Below are positions 42,742 through 50,557 of a DNA stretch of 64,000 bases, one piece after another. Both the position numbers and the translations under genes were made by a program. Numbering within the stretch: position 1 is the first letter of the stretch; each line of letters starts with the position of its first letter. The notes beneath the pieces were generated by a model that saw only the letters and a list, made by a program, of their open reading frames with translations, ran no database searches and had not been told where the DNA came from. The stretch is from Flavobacterium sp. BFFFF1 (GTDB lineage: Bacteria > Bacteroidota > Bacteroidia > Flavobacteriales > Flavobacteriaceae): contig NZ_NKJE01000007.1 in NCBI RefSeq assembly GCF_002256285.1, positions 62,001 through 126,000 on the forward strand, written 5' to 3'.

Positions 42742-43008
42742 CTACTTGTCTACCGGCTTCGGTGATTTAAGAATCGCATAAATCGTGATGCCGAACCCAA
42801 TCAATACGGTCGTCGGCGCCAGGCGGATCCTCCTAAAGTCGAAAATTGCTTCACTGAAAACATTTGGATCGTCGCTTCCGCCGCCGCTCATCAGGATGAA
42901 TCCCAGCGCAATTACGCCAATCCCAATCAGCAGTATTTTGTAATTTACCTTATCGAAAAGGAAATCGCCTTGTGGGCTTTGTTCTTTTCTGTCCTTGTTA
43001 TCTTTCAT
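42742..43008 (-). CDS. DUF3098 membrane protein
   Basis: An 88-residue protein with two membrane segments (YKILLIGIGVIALGFILMSGG and PTTVLIGFGITIYAILK) around a short polar loop containing SEAIFDFRRIRLAP, the DUF3098 core. It is located between ftsX and uppP, the order I associate with flavobacterial genomes, suggesting a link to cell-envelope or division processes. The function is not known. Confidence 0.88.
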   Translation of the reverse strand: MKDNKDRKEQSPQGDFLFDKVNYKILLIGIGVIALGFILMSGGGSDDPNVFSEAIFDFRRIRLAPTTVLIGFGITIYAILKSPKPVDK

Positions 43009-43052
43009 CTGATTTTTATCTCAATGCTATTATCTAAAATCTTTTCTGAACT

Positions 43053-43928
43053 TTAATACAAATCGTCCGTGCGCAAATTCAGGAAGCGCTGTGTTGCGAA
43101 AAACGTGCTGAACCACGTAATGAAAATCCCTAAGACAATGACGCCAAGCAGCACAAGCCCGGTCATGAGCTGGTCCTGGACAATGTTAAGTTTCGGGTAA
43201 TTCTCGTCTATCACAAACAGTGAGGCCACCAATGCTGCCACAGCAAGCACAGCCGCAATACCACCCAGCAAAACGCTGCGCCAGATGAAAGGCTTGCGGA
43301 TGAACGACTTGGTTGCGCCAACCATCTGCATCGTTTTAATGATAAAACGGTTCGAATAAATCGAAAGGCGGATCGAACTGTTGATCAGCAAAACCGCCAC
43401 AATCAACAGAAAAATACTTGCGTATAAAATCCACATACTCGCTGCTTCAATATTGTCATTGACCAGGCTTACGAGTACCTTATCATAATTAACCGTCGAA
43501 ATCATCTCATTCTTCTTCAGCCGGTCTTCTATTTTCTTGATGCTGTCGTTGCGTATGTATGCCGAGTTTAAATGAATGTCAAACGAATTCTCAAATGGAT
43601 TCTCGCCTATAAACGCCATAAAATCCTCTCCCATATCTTCCGATTCGCGTTTCGCTGCCTCTTCTTTCGGCACAAAAACGCTGTTCTTGACAAACCTGGC
43701 CGTTTTCAACTCCTGCGCAAAAGCTTTCATTACGCTGTCATTGGCCCCATTCTTAAAGAAAACCGTCATCGGGATTTCTTCTTTGAAATTATCGGAAAGC
43801 TTTTTAGAATTTAGGAAAAACAAACCCAATATCCCCAACAGGAACAGCACCAAAAAGATGCTCAGTACAACGGAAAAATAAGAAGTAATCAGCCTGCGCT
43901 TTTTAAACTTTTCGTAAGACGAACTCAT
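43053..43928 (-). CDS. ftsX: Cell division protein FtsX
   Basis: A 291-residue permease-like protein of the FtsEX complex that activates peptidoglycan hydrolases at the septum. Four membrane segments are visible: VVLSIFLVLFLLGILGLFFL near the N-terminus and three towards the C-terminus (ILYASIFLLIVAVLLINSS; SVLLGGIAAVLAVAALVASLFV; LVLLGVIVLGIFITWFSTFFA). A periplasmic domain lies between the first and second, and SIYSNRFIIKTMQMVGAT precedes the third. ftsE is not adjacent. Upstream, the divergent intergenic region holds the leuS inverted repeat. Confidence 0.92.
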   Translation of the reverse strand: MSSSYEKFKKRRLITSYFSVVLSIFLVLFLLGILGLFFLNSKKLSDNFKEEIPMTVFFKNGANDSVMKAFAQELKTARFVKNSVFVPKEEAAKRESEDMGEDFMAFIGENPFENSFDIHLNSAYIRNDSIKKIEDRLKKNEMISTVNYDKVLVSLVNDNIEAASMWILYASIFLLIVAVLLINSSIRLSIYSNRFIIKTMQMVGATKSFIRKPFIWRSVLLGGIAAVLAVAALVASLFVIDENYPKLNIVQDQLMTGLVLLGVIVLGIFITWFSTFFATQRFLNLRTDDLY

Positions 43929-44042
43929 AGGTGGGTTAATTATGCGGTAAAAATATAAAGAATTTCTTTAACCGCAGTTTATAACGCGCAAAGTTTTGAC
44001 TTTCGTACAATAAGCGTAAATTTGCCCGATTTTAGTTGACAG

Positions 44043-44142
44043 CTTACGGTATACGGTTTACAGTTTACAGCGCCTCATGTTGTGTCAAAACGGTATTTAA
44101 AACGTGCTTCCATACTGTCAACTGTAAACCGTAAACTGTAAA
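44043..44142 (+). repeat. Inverted arrays of a 7-bp unit (TTTACRG) in front of leuS
   Basis: Four heptamers CTTACGG-TATACGG-TTTACAG-TTTACAG (44043-44070) face four complementary heptamers CTGTCAA-CTGTAAA-CCGTAAA-CTGTAAA (44115-44142) across a 44-bp spacer. Together they can form a ~28-bp stem, and the right arm ends 6 bp before the leuS ATG. This could form a 5'-leader hairpin or cruciform. Confidence 0.75.
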
Positions 44143-44148
44143 CTCCTA

Positions 44149-47013
44149 ATGAAGTACAACCCTACCGAAATCGAAAAATACTGGCAGCAATATTGGGCTG
44201 AAAACCAAACCTTCGCCGCCGACAATAAGTCCGATAAACCCAAATATTACGTACTCGACATGTTTCCTTATCCTTCCGGGGCCGGACTCCACGTAGGGCA
44301 TCCGCTTGGGTACATTGCATCCGATATTTATGCCAGATACAAACGCCACAAAGGATTTAACGTACTGCACCCTCAGGGCTACGACAGTTTCGGCCTTCCC
44401 GCAGAGCAATACGCGATCCAGACCGGACAGCATCCCGAGAAAACCACGAAAGAGAACATTGCACGCTACCGCGAACAGCTCGATAAAATCGGCTTCTCGT
44501 TCGACTGGAGCCGTGAGGTGCGTACTTCCTCCCCTGAATATTACAAATGGACGCAATGGATCTTCATCCAGTTGTTTCAGTCCTGGTACAACAAAGACAC
44601 CGACAAAGCAGAAAGCATATGCACGCTGATCCAGGAATTCGAAATGAACGGCAATGCAAAGGTAAACGCCGTCTGCGATGACAACATTACGCCTTTTACT
44701 GCCGAGGACTGGAACGCTTCCGCAGATGCTACCCAGCAACAAATCCTGCTCCGATACAGATTAACCTATCTCGCCGAAACCGAAGTAAACTGGTGCCCGG
44801 CATTAGGAACCGTCCTCGCAAACGACGAAATCGTAAACGGTGTGTCCGAGCGCGGCGGCCATCCCGTCATACGCAAAAAGATGACCCAATGGAGCATGCG
44901 CATTTCGGCTTATGCCGAACGATTATTGCAGGGATTGGACCAGATCGACTGGACCGAAGCGTTGAAGGAAAGCCAACGCAACTGGATCGGGAAATCGGTT
45001 GGGGCATTGGTCACTTTTAAGCTCAAGGATTCGGAATCCGAAAGAGACAATCTAGACTATATCCTTTCCGGCGATGAAACAAACGATTATAAAATAGAGG
45101 TTTTTACCACGCGCCCCGACACCATCTTCGGTGTCACTTTTATGACCCTCGCCCCGGAACACGAACTCGTCCCTAAAATTACCACACCGGACCAAAAAGC
45201 CGCTGTGGAGGCGTATGTAGAAGCCACCGCACGCCGTTCAGAACGCGAGCGTATGGCTGATGTCAAGACGATTTCAGGTGTGTTTACCGGTGCCTATGCG
45301 GAACATCCGTTTACGAAAGAACCCATCCCGGTCTGGATCGGAGACTATGTGCTCGCAGGATACGGAACCGGCGCGGTGATGGCGGTACCGTGTGGAGATG
45401 AGCGCGATTATGCGTTTGCAAAACACTTCGGTATTGACATCAAGAATATTTTTGACAATGTCGATATCTCCGAAGAGGCCTACGGCTCCAAAGACAATGT
45501 GAAAATCGCGAACTCCGATTTCCTCGATGGCCTGAATTACAAGGAAGCCACCAAAAAGGCGATTGAAGCACTGGAAGAGATCGGACAGGGCAAAGGCAAA
45601 ACGAATTACCGCCTGCGCGATGCCGTATTTTCCCGCCAGAGATATTGGGGCGAGCCGTTCCCAGTGTATTACGTAAACGGCATGCCACAGATGATTGACG
45701 CGAAACACCTACCCATCAGACTTCCTGAAGTTGAGAAATATTTACCCACTGAAGACGGGCAACCGCCTTTAGGAAACTCAAAAGAATGGGCATGGGATAG
45801 CATTCAGCATTCAGTCGTCAGCAATCAGCTGATTGACCACGAAACCGTCTTCCCTTTAGAATTGAATACGATGCCGGGCTGGGCAGGATCTTCCTGGTAC
45901 TGGCTGCGCTATATGGACGCGCACAACAACAACGAATTTGTTTCCAAGGAAGACGAAGCCTACTGGCAGAATGTCGATTTATACATCGGCGGGAGCGAGC
46001 ACGCGACCGGGCACTTATTGTATTCCCGTTTCTGGAACAAGTTCTTAAAGGACCGTGGCTTCGTGACGCAGGAGGAGCCGTTTAAGAAGTTGATCAATCA
46101 GGGGATGATATTGGGGATGAGTGCCATTATTTACCGAATTTCAGGAACCAACAAATATGTTTCCAAAAATCTCAAAAACGAATATGAAACGGAAGGATTG
46201 CATATAGATGTTAATATGGTAAATTCTTCAGATGAAATAAGTACAGACGTTCTAAGAGACTGGCAACCACAATTTAGTGATGCCGAGTTTATTCTTGAAA
46301 ATGGAAAGTTTGTTGTGGGAAGGGAAGTCGAAAAAATGTCAAAAAGATGGTATAATGTAGTAAATCCGGATGATATCTGCCACGAATACGGCGCCGATAC
46401 ACTCCGCCTCTACGAAATGTTCCTCGGACCTTTAGAGCAATCAAAACCGTGGAACACTGCGGGTATTACCGGTGTATTCGGTTTCCTGAAGAAATTGTGG
46501 AGATTGTATTTCGATGACAAAGGATTGGTCGTAAACGCAAATCCTGCCTCAAAAGAAGCGTTGAAAACATTACACAAAACGATCAAAAAAGTCCAGGACG
46601 ATATCGAGAATTTCTCATTCAATACCTCCGTGAGCCAATTCATGATCTGCGTGAACGAACTTAGCTCGATGAACTGCCACGAACGCGTCATCCTCGAGCC
46701 GTTGGCGATCATCATTTCGCCATATGCGCCGCATATCGCCGAGGAGCTGTGGAAACGCCTCGGCCACGACGGCAGCATCTCAACCGTCCCGTTCCCGATC
46801 TTTAATCCCGAGCATCTCGTGGAAAGCAGCAAGGAATACCCGGTATCCTTCAACGGAAAAACACGCTTTACGATCGAATTGCCGCTGGATTTATCAAAGG
46901 AACAAATTGAGGAAATCGTAATGAACGACGAACGCACCCACAAACAGCTCGAAGGGCGAACACCGAACAAGGTGATTATCGTGCCGGGAAAAATCATCAA
47001 TATAGTAGGGTAG
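44149..47013 (+). CDS. leuS: Leucyl-tRNA synthetase
   Basis: A 954-residue class I synthetase charging tRNA-Leu. The HIGH-type motif is in PYPSGAGLHVGHPLGY (residues ~41-56), the editing domain includes TRPDTIFGVTFM and GTGAVMAVPCGDERDYAFAKH, and EKMSKRWYN carries the KMSKS motif near residue 728. The C-terminal anticodon-binding region is complete. Bases ~46085-46370, just before KMSKS, use more A/T-ending codons than the rest. The start is fixed by the ATG that immediately follows the heptamer inverted repeat. Confidence 0.97.
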   Translation: MKYNPTEIEKYWQQYWAENQTFAADNKSDKPKYYVLDMFPYPSGAGLHVGHPLGYIASDIYARYKRHKGFNVLHPQGYDSFGLPAEQYAIQTGQHPEKTTKENIARYREQLDKIGFSFDWSREVRTSSPEYYKWTQWIFIQLFQSWYNKDTDKAESICTLIQEFEMNGNAKVNAVCDDNITPFTAEDWNASADATQQQILLRYRLTYLAETEVNWCPALGTVLANDEIVNGVSERGGHPVIRKKMTQWSMRISAYAERLLQGLDQIDWTEALKESQRNWIGKSVGALVTFKLKDSESERDNLDYILSGDETNDYKIEVFTTRPDTIFGVTFMTLAPEHELVPKITTPDQKAAVEAYVEATARRSERERMADVKTISGVFTGAYAEHPFTKEPIPVWIGDYVLAGYGTGAVMAVPCGDERDYAFAKHFGIDIKNIFDNVDISEEAYGSKDNVKIANSDFLDGLNYKEATKKAIEALEEIGQGKGKTNYRLRDAVFSRQRYWGEPFPVYYVNGMPQMIDAKHLPIRLPEVEKYLPTEDGQPPLGNSKEWAWDSIQHSVVSNQLIDHETVFPLELNTMPGWAGSSWYWLRYMDAHNNNEFVSKEDEAYWQNVDLYIGGSEHATGHLLYSRFWNKFLKDRGFVTQEEPFKKLINQGMILGMSAIIYRISGTNKYVSKNLKNEYETEGLHIDVNMVNSSDEISTDVLRDWQPQFSDAEFILENGKFVVGREVEKMSKRWYNVVNPDDICHEYGADTLRLYEMFLGPLEQSKPWNTAGITGVFGFLKKLWRLYFDDKGLVVNANPASKEALKTLHKTIKKVQDDIENFSFNTSVSQFMICVNELSSMNCHERVILEPLAIIISPYAPHIAEELWKRLGHDGSISTVPFPIFNPEHLVESSKEYPVSFNGKTRFTIELPLDLSKEQIEEIVMNDERTHKQLEGRTPNKVIIVPGKIINIVG

Positions 47014-47061
47014 TTCGGGAGATAGGAAGTTCGGAGGATCAGCATCAATTTACCTGATGCC

Positions 47062-47134
47062 GCGTGAGGGATCGCAGCAAGGTGCCGTGCACCGCGGAGA
47101 GCCCGACGGCGTAGCTTGCGGAGCCGGCACGCCC
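47062..47134 (-). repeat. Dispersed intergenic repeat, copy E (reverse, short)
   Basis: GCGTGAGGGATCGCAGC at the left and AGCCCGAC...CACGCCC at the right match the outer blocks of copy A read in reverse. The central AT-rich hairpin is missing; instead GGTGC-CGT-GCACC forms a small hairpin. It lies between leuS and the YugP-type protease. Confidence 0.6.
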
Positions 47135-47213
47135 AAATCCTGCCAAACTGACATAATCTAAGTCTGGCTTGTATTTTGCATTTACAGCAAAAAACAAATT
47201 AAACTTAAAAACT

Positions 47214-47897
47214 ATGGGACCCGGATATCTAATTTTAGCGATCCTTATCATGGGCGTCAGCTGGTTGGTCAGCAATACGCTGAAGCGAAAATTCGAACAT
47301 TATTCCAAACTGCACCTGCAGAACAATATGTCTGGCCGCGAAATCGCCGAGCAAATGCTTGCAGACCATGGCATTTATGACGTAAAGGTTATCTCAACCG
47401 AAGGCCGCCTCACGGACCACTACAACCCAGCTGACAAAACCGTCAACCTGAGTGAAGCGGTCTATAACCAGCGGAATGCCGCTTCCGCAGCCGTTGCCGC
47501 GCACGAATGCGGCCATGCCGTACAACACGCCACCGCCTATTCAATGCTGCAATTGCGATCAAAACTCGTTCCGGTGGTGAGCGTCGCCTCCGGCATGATC
47601 CAATGGGTGCTGATTGCCGGTATCCTGATGATCCGCACGTTTCCGGAATTACTATTGGTTGGAATTGTGGCGTTTGCACTGACAACTTTATTCACAGTCA
47701 TCACGCTGCCAGTAGAATACGACGCGAGCAACCGTGCACTCGCCTGGCTTGAGAACAAGCAAATGCTCACCCGCCAGGAACACGATGGTGCCAAAGATGC
47801 ATTGAAATGGGCTGCACGCACGTATGTAGTTGCTGCCGTCGGCTCGATTGCGACATTGTTGTACTATATCTCGATTTACACAGGCAACAGAAGGTAA
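47214..47897 (+). CDS. YugP-family membrane zinc metallopeptidase
   Basis: A 227-residue membrane protease of the neutral zinc metallopeptidase family. The zinc motif HECGH is at residues ~99-103 in AAHECGHAVQH. An N-terminal membrane segment (GYLILAILIMGVSWLVSN) and two or three C-terminal segments (VSVASGMIQWVLIAGILMI; LLLVGIVAFALTTLFTVITL; YVVAAVGSIATLLYYIS) complete the family layout. The start at 47214 is the first ATG giving the membrane segment. The physiological substrate is unknown. Confidence 0.9.
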   Translation: MGPGYLILAILIMGVSWLVSNTLKRKFEHYSKLHLQNNMSGREIAEQMLADHGIYDVKVISTEGRLTDHYNPADKTVNLSEAVYNQRNAASAAVAAHECGHAVQHATAYSMLQLRSKLVPVVSVASGMIQWVLIAGILMIRTFPELLLVGIVAFALTTLFTVITLPVEYDASNRALAWLENKQMLTRQEHDGAKDALKWAARTYVVAAVGSIATLLYYISIYTGNRR

Positions 47898-47917
47898 GGC
47901 TGGCCTCCATAAAAACA

Positions 47918-47950
47918 AAATCCGCTTCGTAAGTCGCGGATTTTTTATTT
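47918..47950 (+). terminator. Terminator after the YugP-type gene
   Basis: AAATCCGC (47918-47925) pairs with GCGGATTT (47936-47943), followed by a T-rich tail. The hairpin including its loop is nearly identical to the one at 49351-49374. Confidence 0.88.
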
Positions 47951-47995
47951 TAAACTGTCTCCAAAGGCAAAGCAGCCTGCTTAGACTGCGACTGC

Positions 47996-48355
47996 CTACT
48001 GCGACTGCCCACTATTCCTCAGTCCCCAATCCGCGAGCACCGTCAGCGCCGGCAACAACTCCGCACCGGATTCTGATAACGAATACTCGACATGCGGCGG
48101 CATCACCTCCACCACAACACGCTGTACGAGGTTGTCCGCTTCCAACTGCTTCAGGTGTTGTATAAGCATCTTCTCCGAGATCGGCGGAATCGCTTTACGC
48201 AATTCGCTATAGCGCAATCGCCCATCCCGCAGGTTCCATAAAATCAATGGTTTCCACCTTCCACCCACTTTATCCAACGCAAAACTCACCGGACAGACAC
48301 CCATAATGGCTTTCCGGTTTTCATTATTTGTCGAGGCTTCCTTTATATTTCTCAT
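47996..48355 (-). CDS. HxlR-family transcriptional regulator
   Basis: A 119-residue winged-helix regulator. GVCPVSFALDKVGGRWKPLILWNLRDGRLRYSELRKAIPPISEKMLIQHLKQLEADNLVQR is the complete HxlR DNA-binding signature, including the sensing Cys in VCPV. Start placed at the ATG at 48355, one codon inside a GTG alternative. It is divergent from an NmrA-like NAD(P)-binding protein; the shared intergenic region has a dyad that may be its operator. Confidence 0.9.
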   Translation of the reverse strand: MRNIKEASTNNENRKAIMGVCPVSFALDKVGGRWKPLILWNLRDGRLRYSELRKAIPPISEKMLIQHLKQLEADNLVQRVVVEVMPPHVEYSLSESGAELLPALTVLADWGLRNSGQSQ

Positions 48356-48373
48356 CACATACTTTTTGGTAGG

Positions 48374-48407
48374 TACTTGTACAAAAGTAAGTATAAAAAT
48401 ACCTTTG
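48374..48407. promoter_or_regulatory. Candidate HxlR operator and NmrA promoter
   Basis: TACTT-N6-AAGTA (48374-48389) is a perfect dyad and GTAT-AAAA-ATAC follows. TACCTTTG (48400-48407) fits the -7 motif for the rightward gene, 27 bp before its ATG at 48434. The arrangement suits an autoregulated divergent HxlR pair. Confidence 0.5.
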
Positions 48408-48433
48408 ACAAATCATATTTAAAAATAAACATC

Positions 48434-49327
48434 ATGAAATACATTTTGACCGGTTCCATCGGGAACATCAGCAAGCCATTAGCACAACAATTAGTCGCCG
48501 CCGGGCATGACGTAACCATCATCAGCAGCAATGCAGACCGTCAATCCGACATCGAAAACCTAGGTGCTACAGCAGCGATCGGCAGCGTATTGGACGCCGA
48601 ATTTCTGGCGCACGTCTTTACCGGTGCCGACGCCGTCTACCTGATGGTCCCACCCAATTTCACAGTAACGGATTGGCCTGCTTATCAAAGAGAGGTCGCC
48701 GACGCCTTTCTCAGAGCAGTAAAAACGAGCGGCATTAACAATATTGTACAACTCAGCAGCATCGGTGCTCATGTGGGACACAGCGCAGGTCCAATCGACG
48801 AAGTTGGTAATCTTGAAAGAAAACTCGAAGCCATTGGCGGACTGAATGTAGTGGCGTTACGCCCATCTTATTTCTACACGAATCTTTACACCACCACTGA
48901 CATGATCAAGCATGCAGGAATCATTGGCTCTAACATGGGCGACAGCAGTGCTGAAATCATCCTAACGCACCCTGCCGACATCGCCGATGTGGCCGCAAAA
49001 GTACTCCTGGACCTCGATTTCAAAGGACAAAATGTGAAGTACATTTCGAGTGATATCCGCACTTTCGCAGAAGTAGCTGCAGTAATAGGCAACGCGATTG
49101 GCAAACCTGACCTGCCATGGGTTAACTTTACCGACGAACAGGCTCTTGAAGGTGCAAAACAGGCGGGACTGCATGAAACGTTTGCCGAAGGATTCACGCA
49201 GATGGGAAAATCATTCCGCGAAGGCCTGCTCCAGACGGACTATCTCGAAAGGAATGAAAAACCGCAGGGAAAAGTAAAGCTGGAAGATTTTGCAAAGGAA
49301 TTTGCTTTAGCGTTCCAGGCCAATTGA
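48434..49327 (+). CDS. NmrA-like NAD(P)-binding protein
   Basis: A 297-residue atypical SDR of the NmrA/azoreductase-like type. The nucleotide-binding motif is MKYILTGSIGNISKPLAQQL, a variant of GxxGxxG. The protein continues through ADAVYLMVPPNF and VQLSSIGAHVGHSAGPIDEVGNLERKLEAIGGLNVVALRPSYFYTN, the family's active-site region without the classical YxxxK. The start at 48434 matches the promoter position. With the divergent HxlR gene it forms a second regulator-oxidoreductase pair in this window. The substrate is unknown. Confidence 0.85.
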   Translation: MKYILTGSIGNISKPLAQQLVAAGHDVTIISSNADRQSDIENLGATAAIGSVLDAEFLAHVFTGADAVYLMVPPNFTVTDWPAYQREVADAFLRAVKTSGINNIVQLSSIGAHVGHSAGPIDEVGNLERKLEAIGGLNVVALRPSYFYTNLYTTTDMIKHAGIIGSNMGDSSAEIILTHPADIADVAAKVLLDLDFKGQNVKYISSDIRTFAEVAAVIGNAIGKPDLPWVNFTDEQALEGAKQAGLHETFAEGFTQMGKSFREGLLQTDYLERNEKPQGKVKLEDFAKEFALAFQAN

Positions 49328-49350
49328 TATTGGCTTTGTATAAACAAAGA

Positions 49351-49380
49351 AATCCGCTTCGAAAGTCGCGGATTCTTTTG
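49351..49380 (+). terminator. Terminator after the NmrA-like gene
   Basis: AATCCGC (49351-49357) pairs with GCGGATT (49368-49374), followed by a T-rich stretch. It differs from the hairpin at 47918 at a single loop position. Confidence 0.85.
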
Positions 49381-49388
49381 TTTTTATG

Positions 49389-49859
49389 TTACAGCTGAAT
49401 CTGCCGTTCTATCTGCTGGTCCAGCGAAATAAACGTTTCTGTCCTCGACACCCCTTCAATGGCCTGGATTTTAGTGTTTAGTAAATTCATCAAATGCTCG
49501 TTGTCACGACAAATAATTTTTATAAGGATTGACCAGTTTCCTGTGGTATAATGGCATTCCAGTACTTCAGGGATTTTACGAAGTTCCTTTACTGCTTCCG
49601 GATTGCGGGCGGCCTTGTCCAGATAAATCCCGACAAATGCCATCGTGCTGTAGCCGAGTACCTTGTTACTTACCGTAAATTTCGACCCGGAGATTACGCC
49701 CGATTGTTCGAGTTTCCTTAAACGCTGATGGATTGCCGCGCCGGAGATTCCGATTTTATTGGCGATCTGAAGTATGGGCTTGCGCGCATCGGCCATCAGT
49801 TCGCGCAGGATTTCCTTATCGATTCCGTCTATTTCGATTTGTAACGAATTTATTTTCAT
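49389..49859 (-). CDS. Lrp/AsnC-family transcriptional regulator
   Basis: A 156-residue regulator. The N-terminal winged helix (IDGIDKEILRELMADARKPILQIANKIGISGAAIHQRLRKLEQSGVISGSKF) is followed by a RAM ligand-binding domain (AFVGIYLDKAARNPEAVKELRKIPEVLECHYTTGNWSILIKIICRDN). It probably senses an amino acid. The nearby saccharopine dehydrogenase-like gene, in lysine or related amino-acid metabolism, could be a target, but a lipoprotein gene lies between them. Confidence 0.92.
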   Translation of the reverse strand: MKINSLQIEIDGIDKEILRELMADARKPILQIANKIGISGAAIHQRLRKLEQSGVISGSKFTVSNKVLGYSTMAFVGIYLDKAARNPEAVKELRKIPEVLECHYTTGNWSILIKIICRDNEHLMNLLNTKIQAIEGVSRTETFISLDQQIERQIQL

Positions 49860-49964
49860 GGTAATGAATTTGAAATCAAAAATAAGATTTTAATTTTAAA
49901 ATGAAAGTCTTAAATGCTACAGGAAGTAAATACTCATTTGATGTACAGCACGTTAAAAAAATAT

Positions 49965-49972
49965 TATATTTG
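49965..49972 (+). promoter_or_regulatory. Promoter of the small lipoprotein gene
   Basis: TATATTTG at 49965-49972 fits TAnnTTTG, with TTTG at 49937-49940 upstream (24-bp spacer). It is 44 bp before the chosen ATG and excludes the longer upstream start. Confidence 0.5.
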
Positions 49973-50015
49973 CCGCCTGAAAATATTTTCAGAAGAAAAA
50001 TTAAGAAGAAAAAGA

Positions 50016-50489
50016 ATGAAAAAATTGTTGTACGGGATTTCGGCTATGTTATTACTCCTGAATTTTTCCTGTGTTTCTGACGAAGACACCACTGAGGAAG
50101 AGACACTTTCAAATAATCCTGTAACGGGAACGGTTTTCGGCAGAACATTTACTGTGAATCCCGATGGCGGAAAAGCAAGTAACATACTTTCTAATGGCGT
50201 TGAGGGTGTTTACATTTATCTCACAGCGACCTCAGTAGGTTGTGGTTTGGAGCCTGAGACATTCGAATATCCGGTGATCATCTTTGCTCCGCGCGCCATA
50301 GGTACACATACAACGAATACTTCTATTCTCTTTAAAGATTTGGAATCTGATGATTTTGTGAGTGCCGCAGGACAGATAACGGTAGAGATTATTTCTGTAG
50401 GTGACACGGTTGTAGGGAGGGTTTTGGCGCCTGCTTTATTTTATGACAACCACATCAACGGAAGATTTGAAGTGCCTTATTGCAACTAA
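50016..50489 (+). CDS. Small lipoprotein of unknown function
   Basis: A 157-residue lipoprotein with lipid-attachment Cys19 (LLNFSC) followed by VSDEDTTEEE, an acidic stretch typical of surface-exported Bacteroidota lipoproteins. The mature part is beta-rich with two more cysteines (VGCGLEP and the C-terminal PYCN) that may pair. Nothing identifies a function. It is divergent from the Lrp/AsnC gene. Confidence 0.7.
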   Translation: MKKLLYGISAMLLLLNFSCVSDEDTTEEETLSNNPVTGTVFGRTFTVNPDGGKASNILSNGVEGVYIYLTATSVGCGLEPETFEYPVIIFAPRAIGTHTTNTSILFKDLESDDFVSAAGQITVEIISVGDTVVGRVLAPALFYDNHINGRFEVPYCN

Positions 50490-50510
50490 GCATCGGACTA
50501 AAAAATAAAA

Positions 50511-50539
50511 AACCGCCCCAAAAAGGCGGTTTCTTTTAT
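50511..50539. terminator. Bidirectional terminator
   Basis: AAACCGCC pairs with GGCGGTTT around a CCAAAAA loop, with a T-rich tail. It serves the lipoprotein gene on the plus strand and the convergent dehydrogenase on the minus strand. Confidence 0.85.
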
Positions 50540-50557
50540 TGCATCCTAATTTTGGTG

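Noticed and set aside
44043..44148. T-box or leucine attenuator in front of leuS
   Set aside because: There is no specifier loop, T-box consensus or leader peptide; the structure is composed of simple heptamers.
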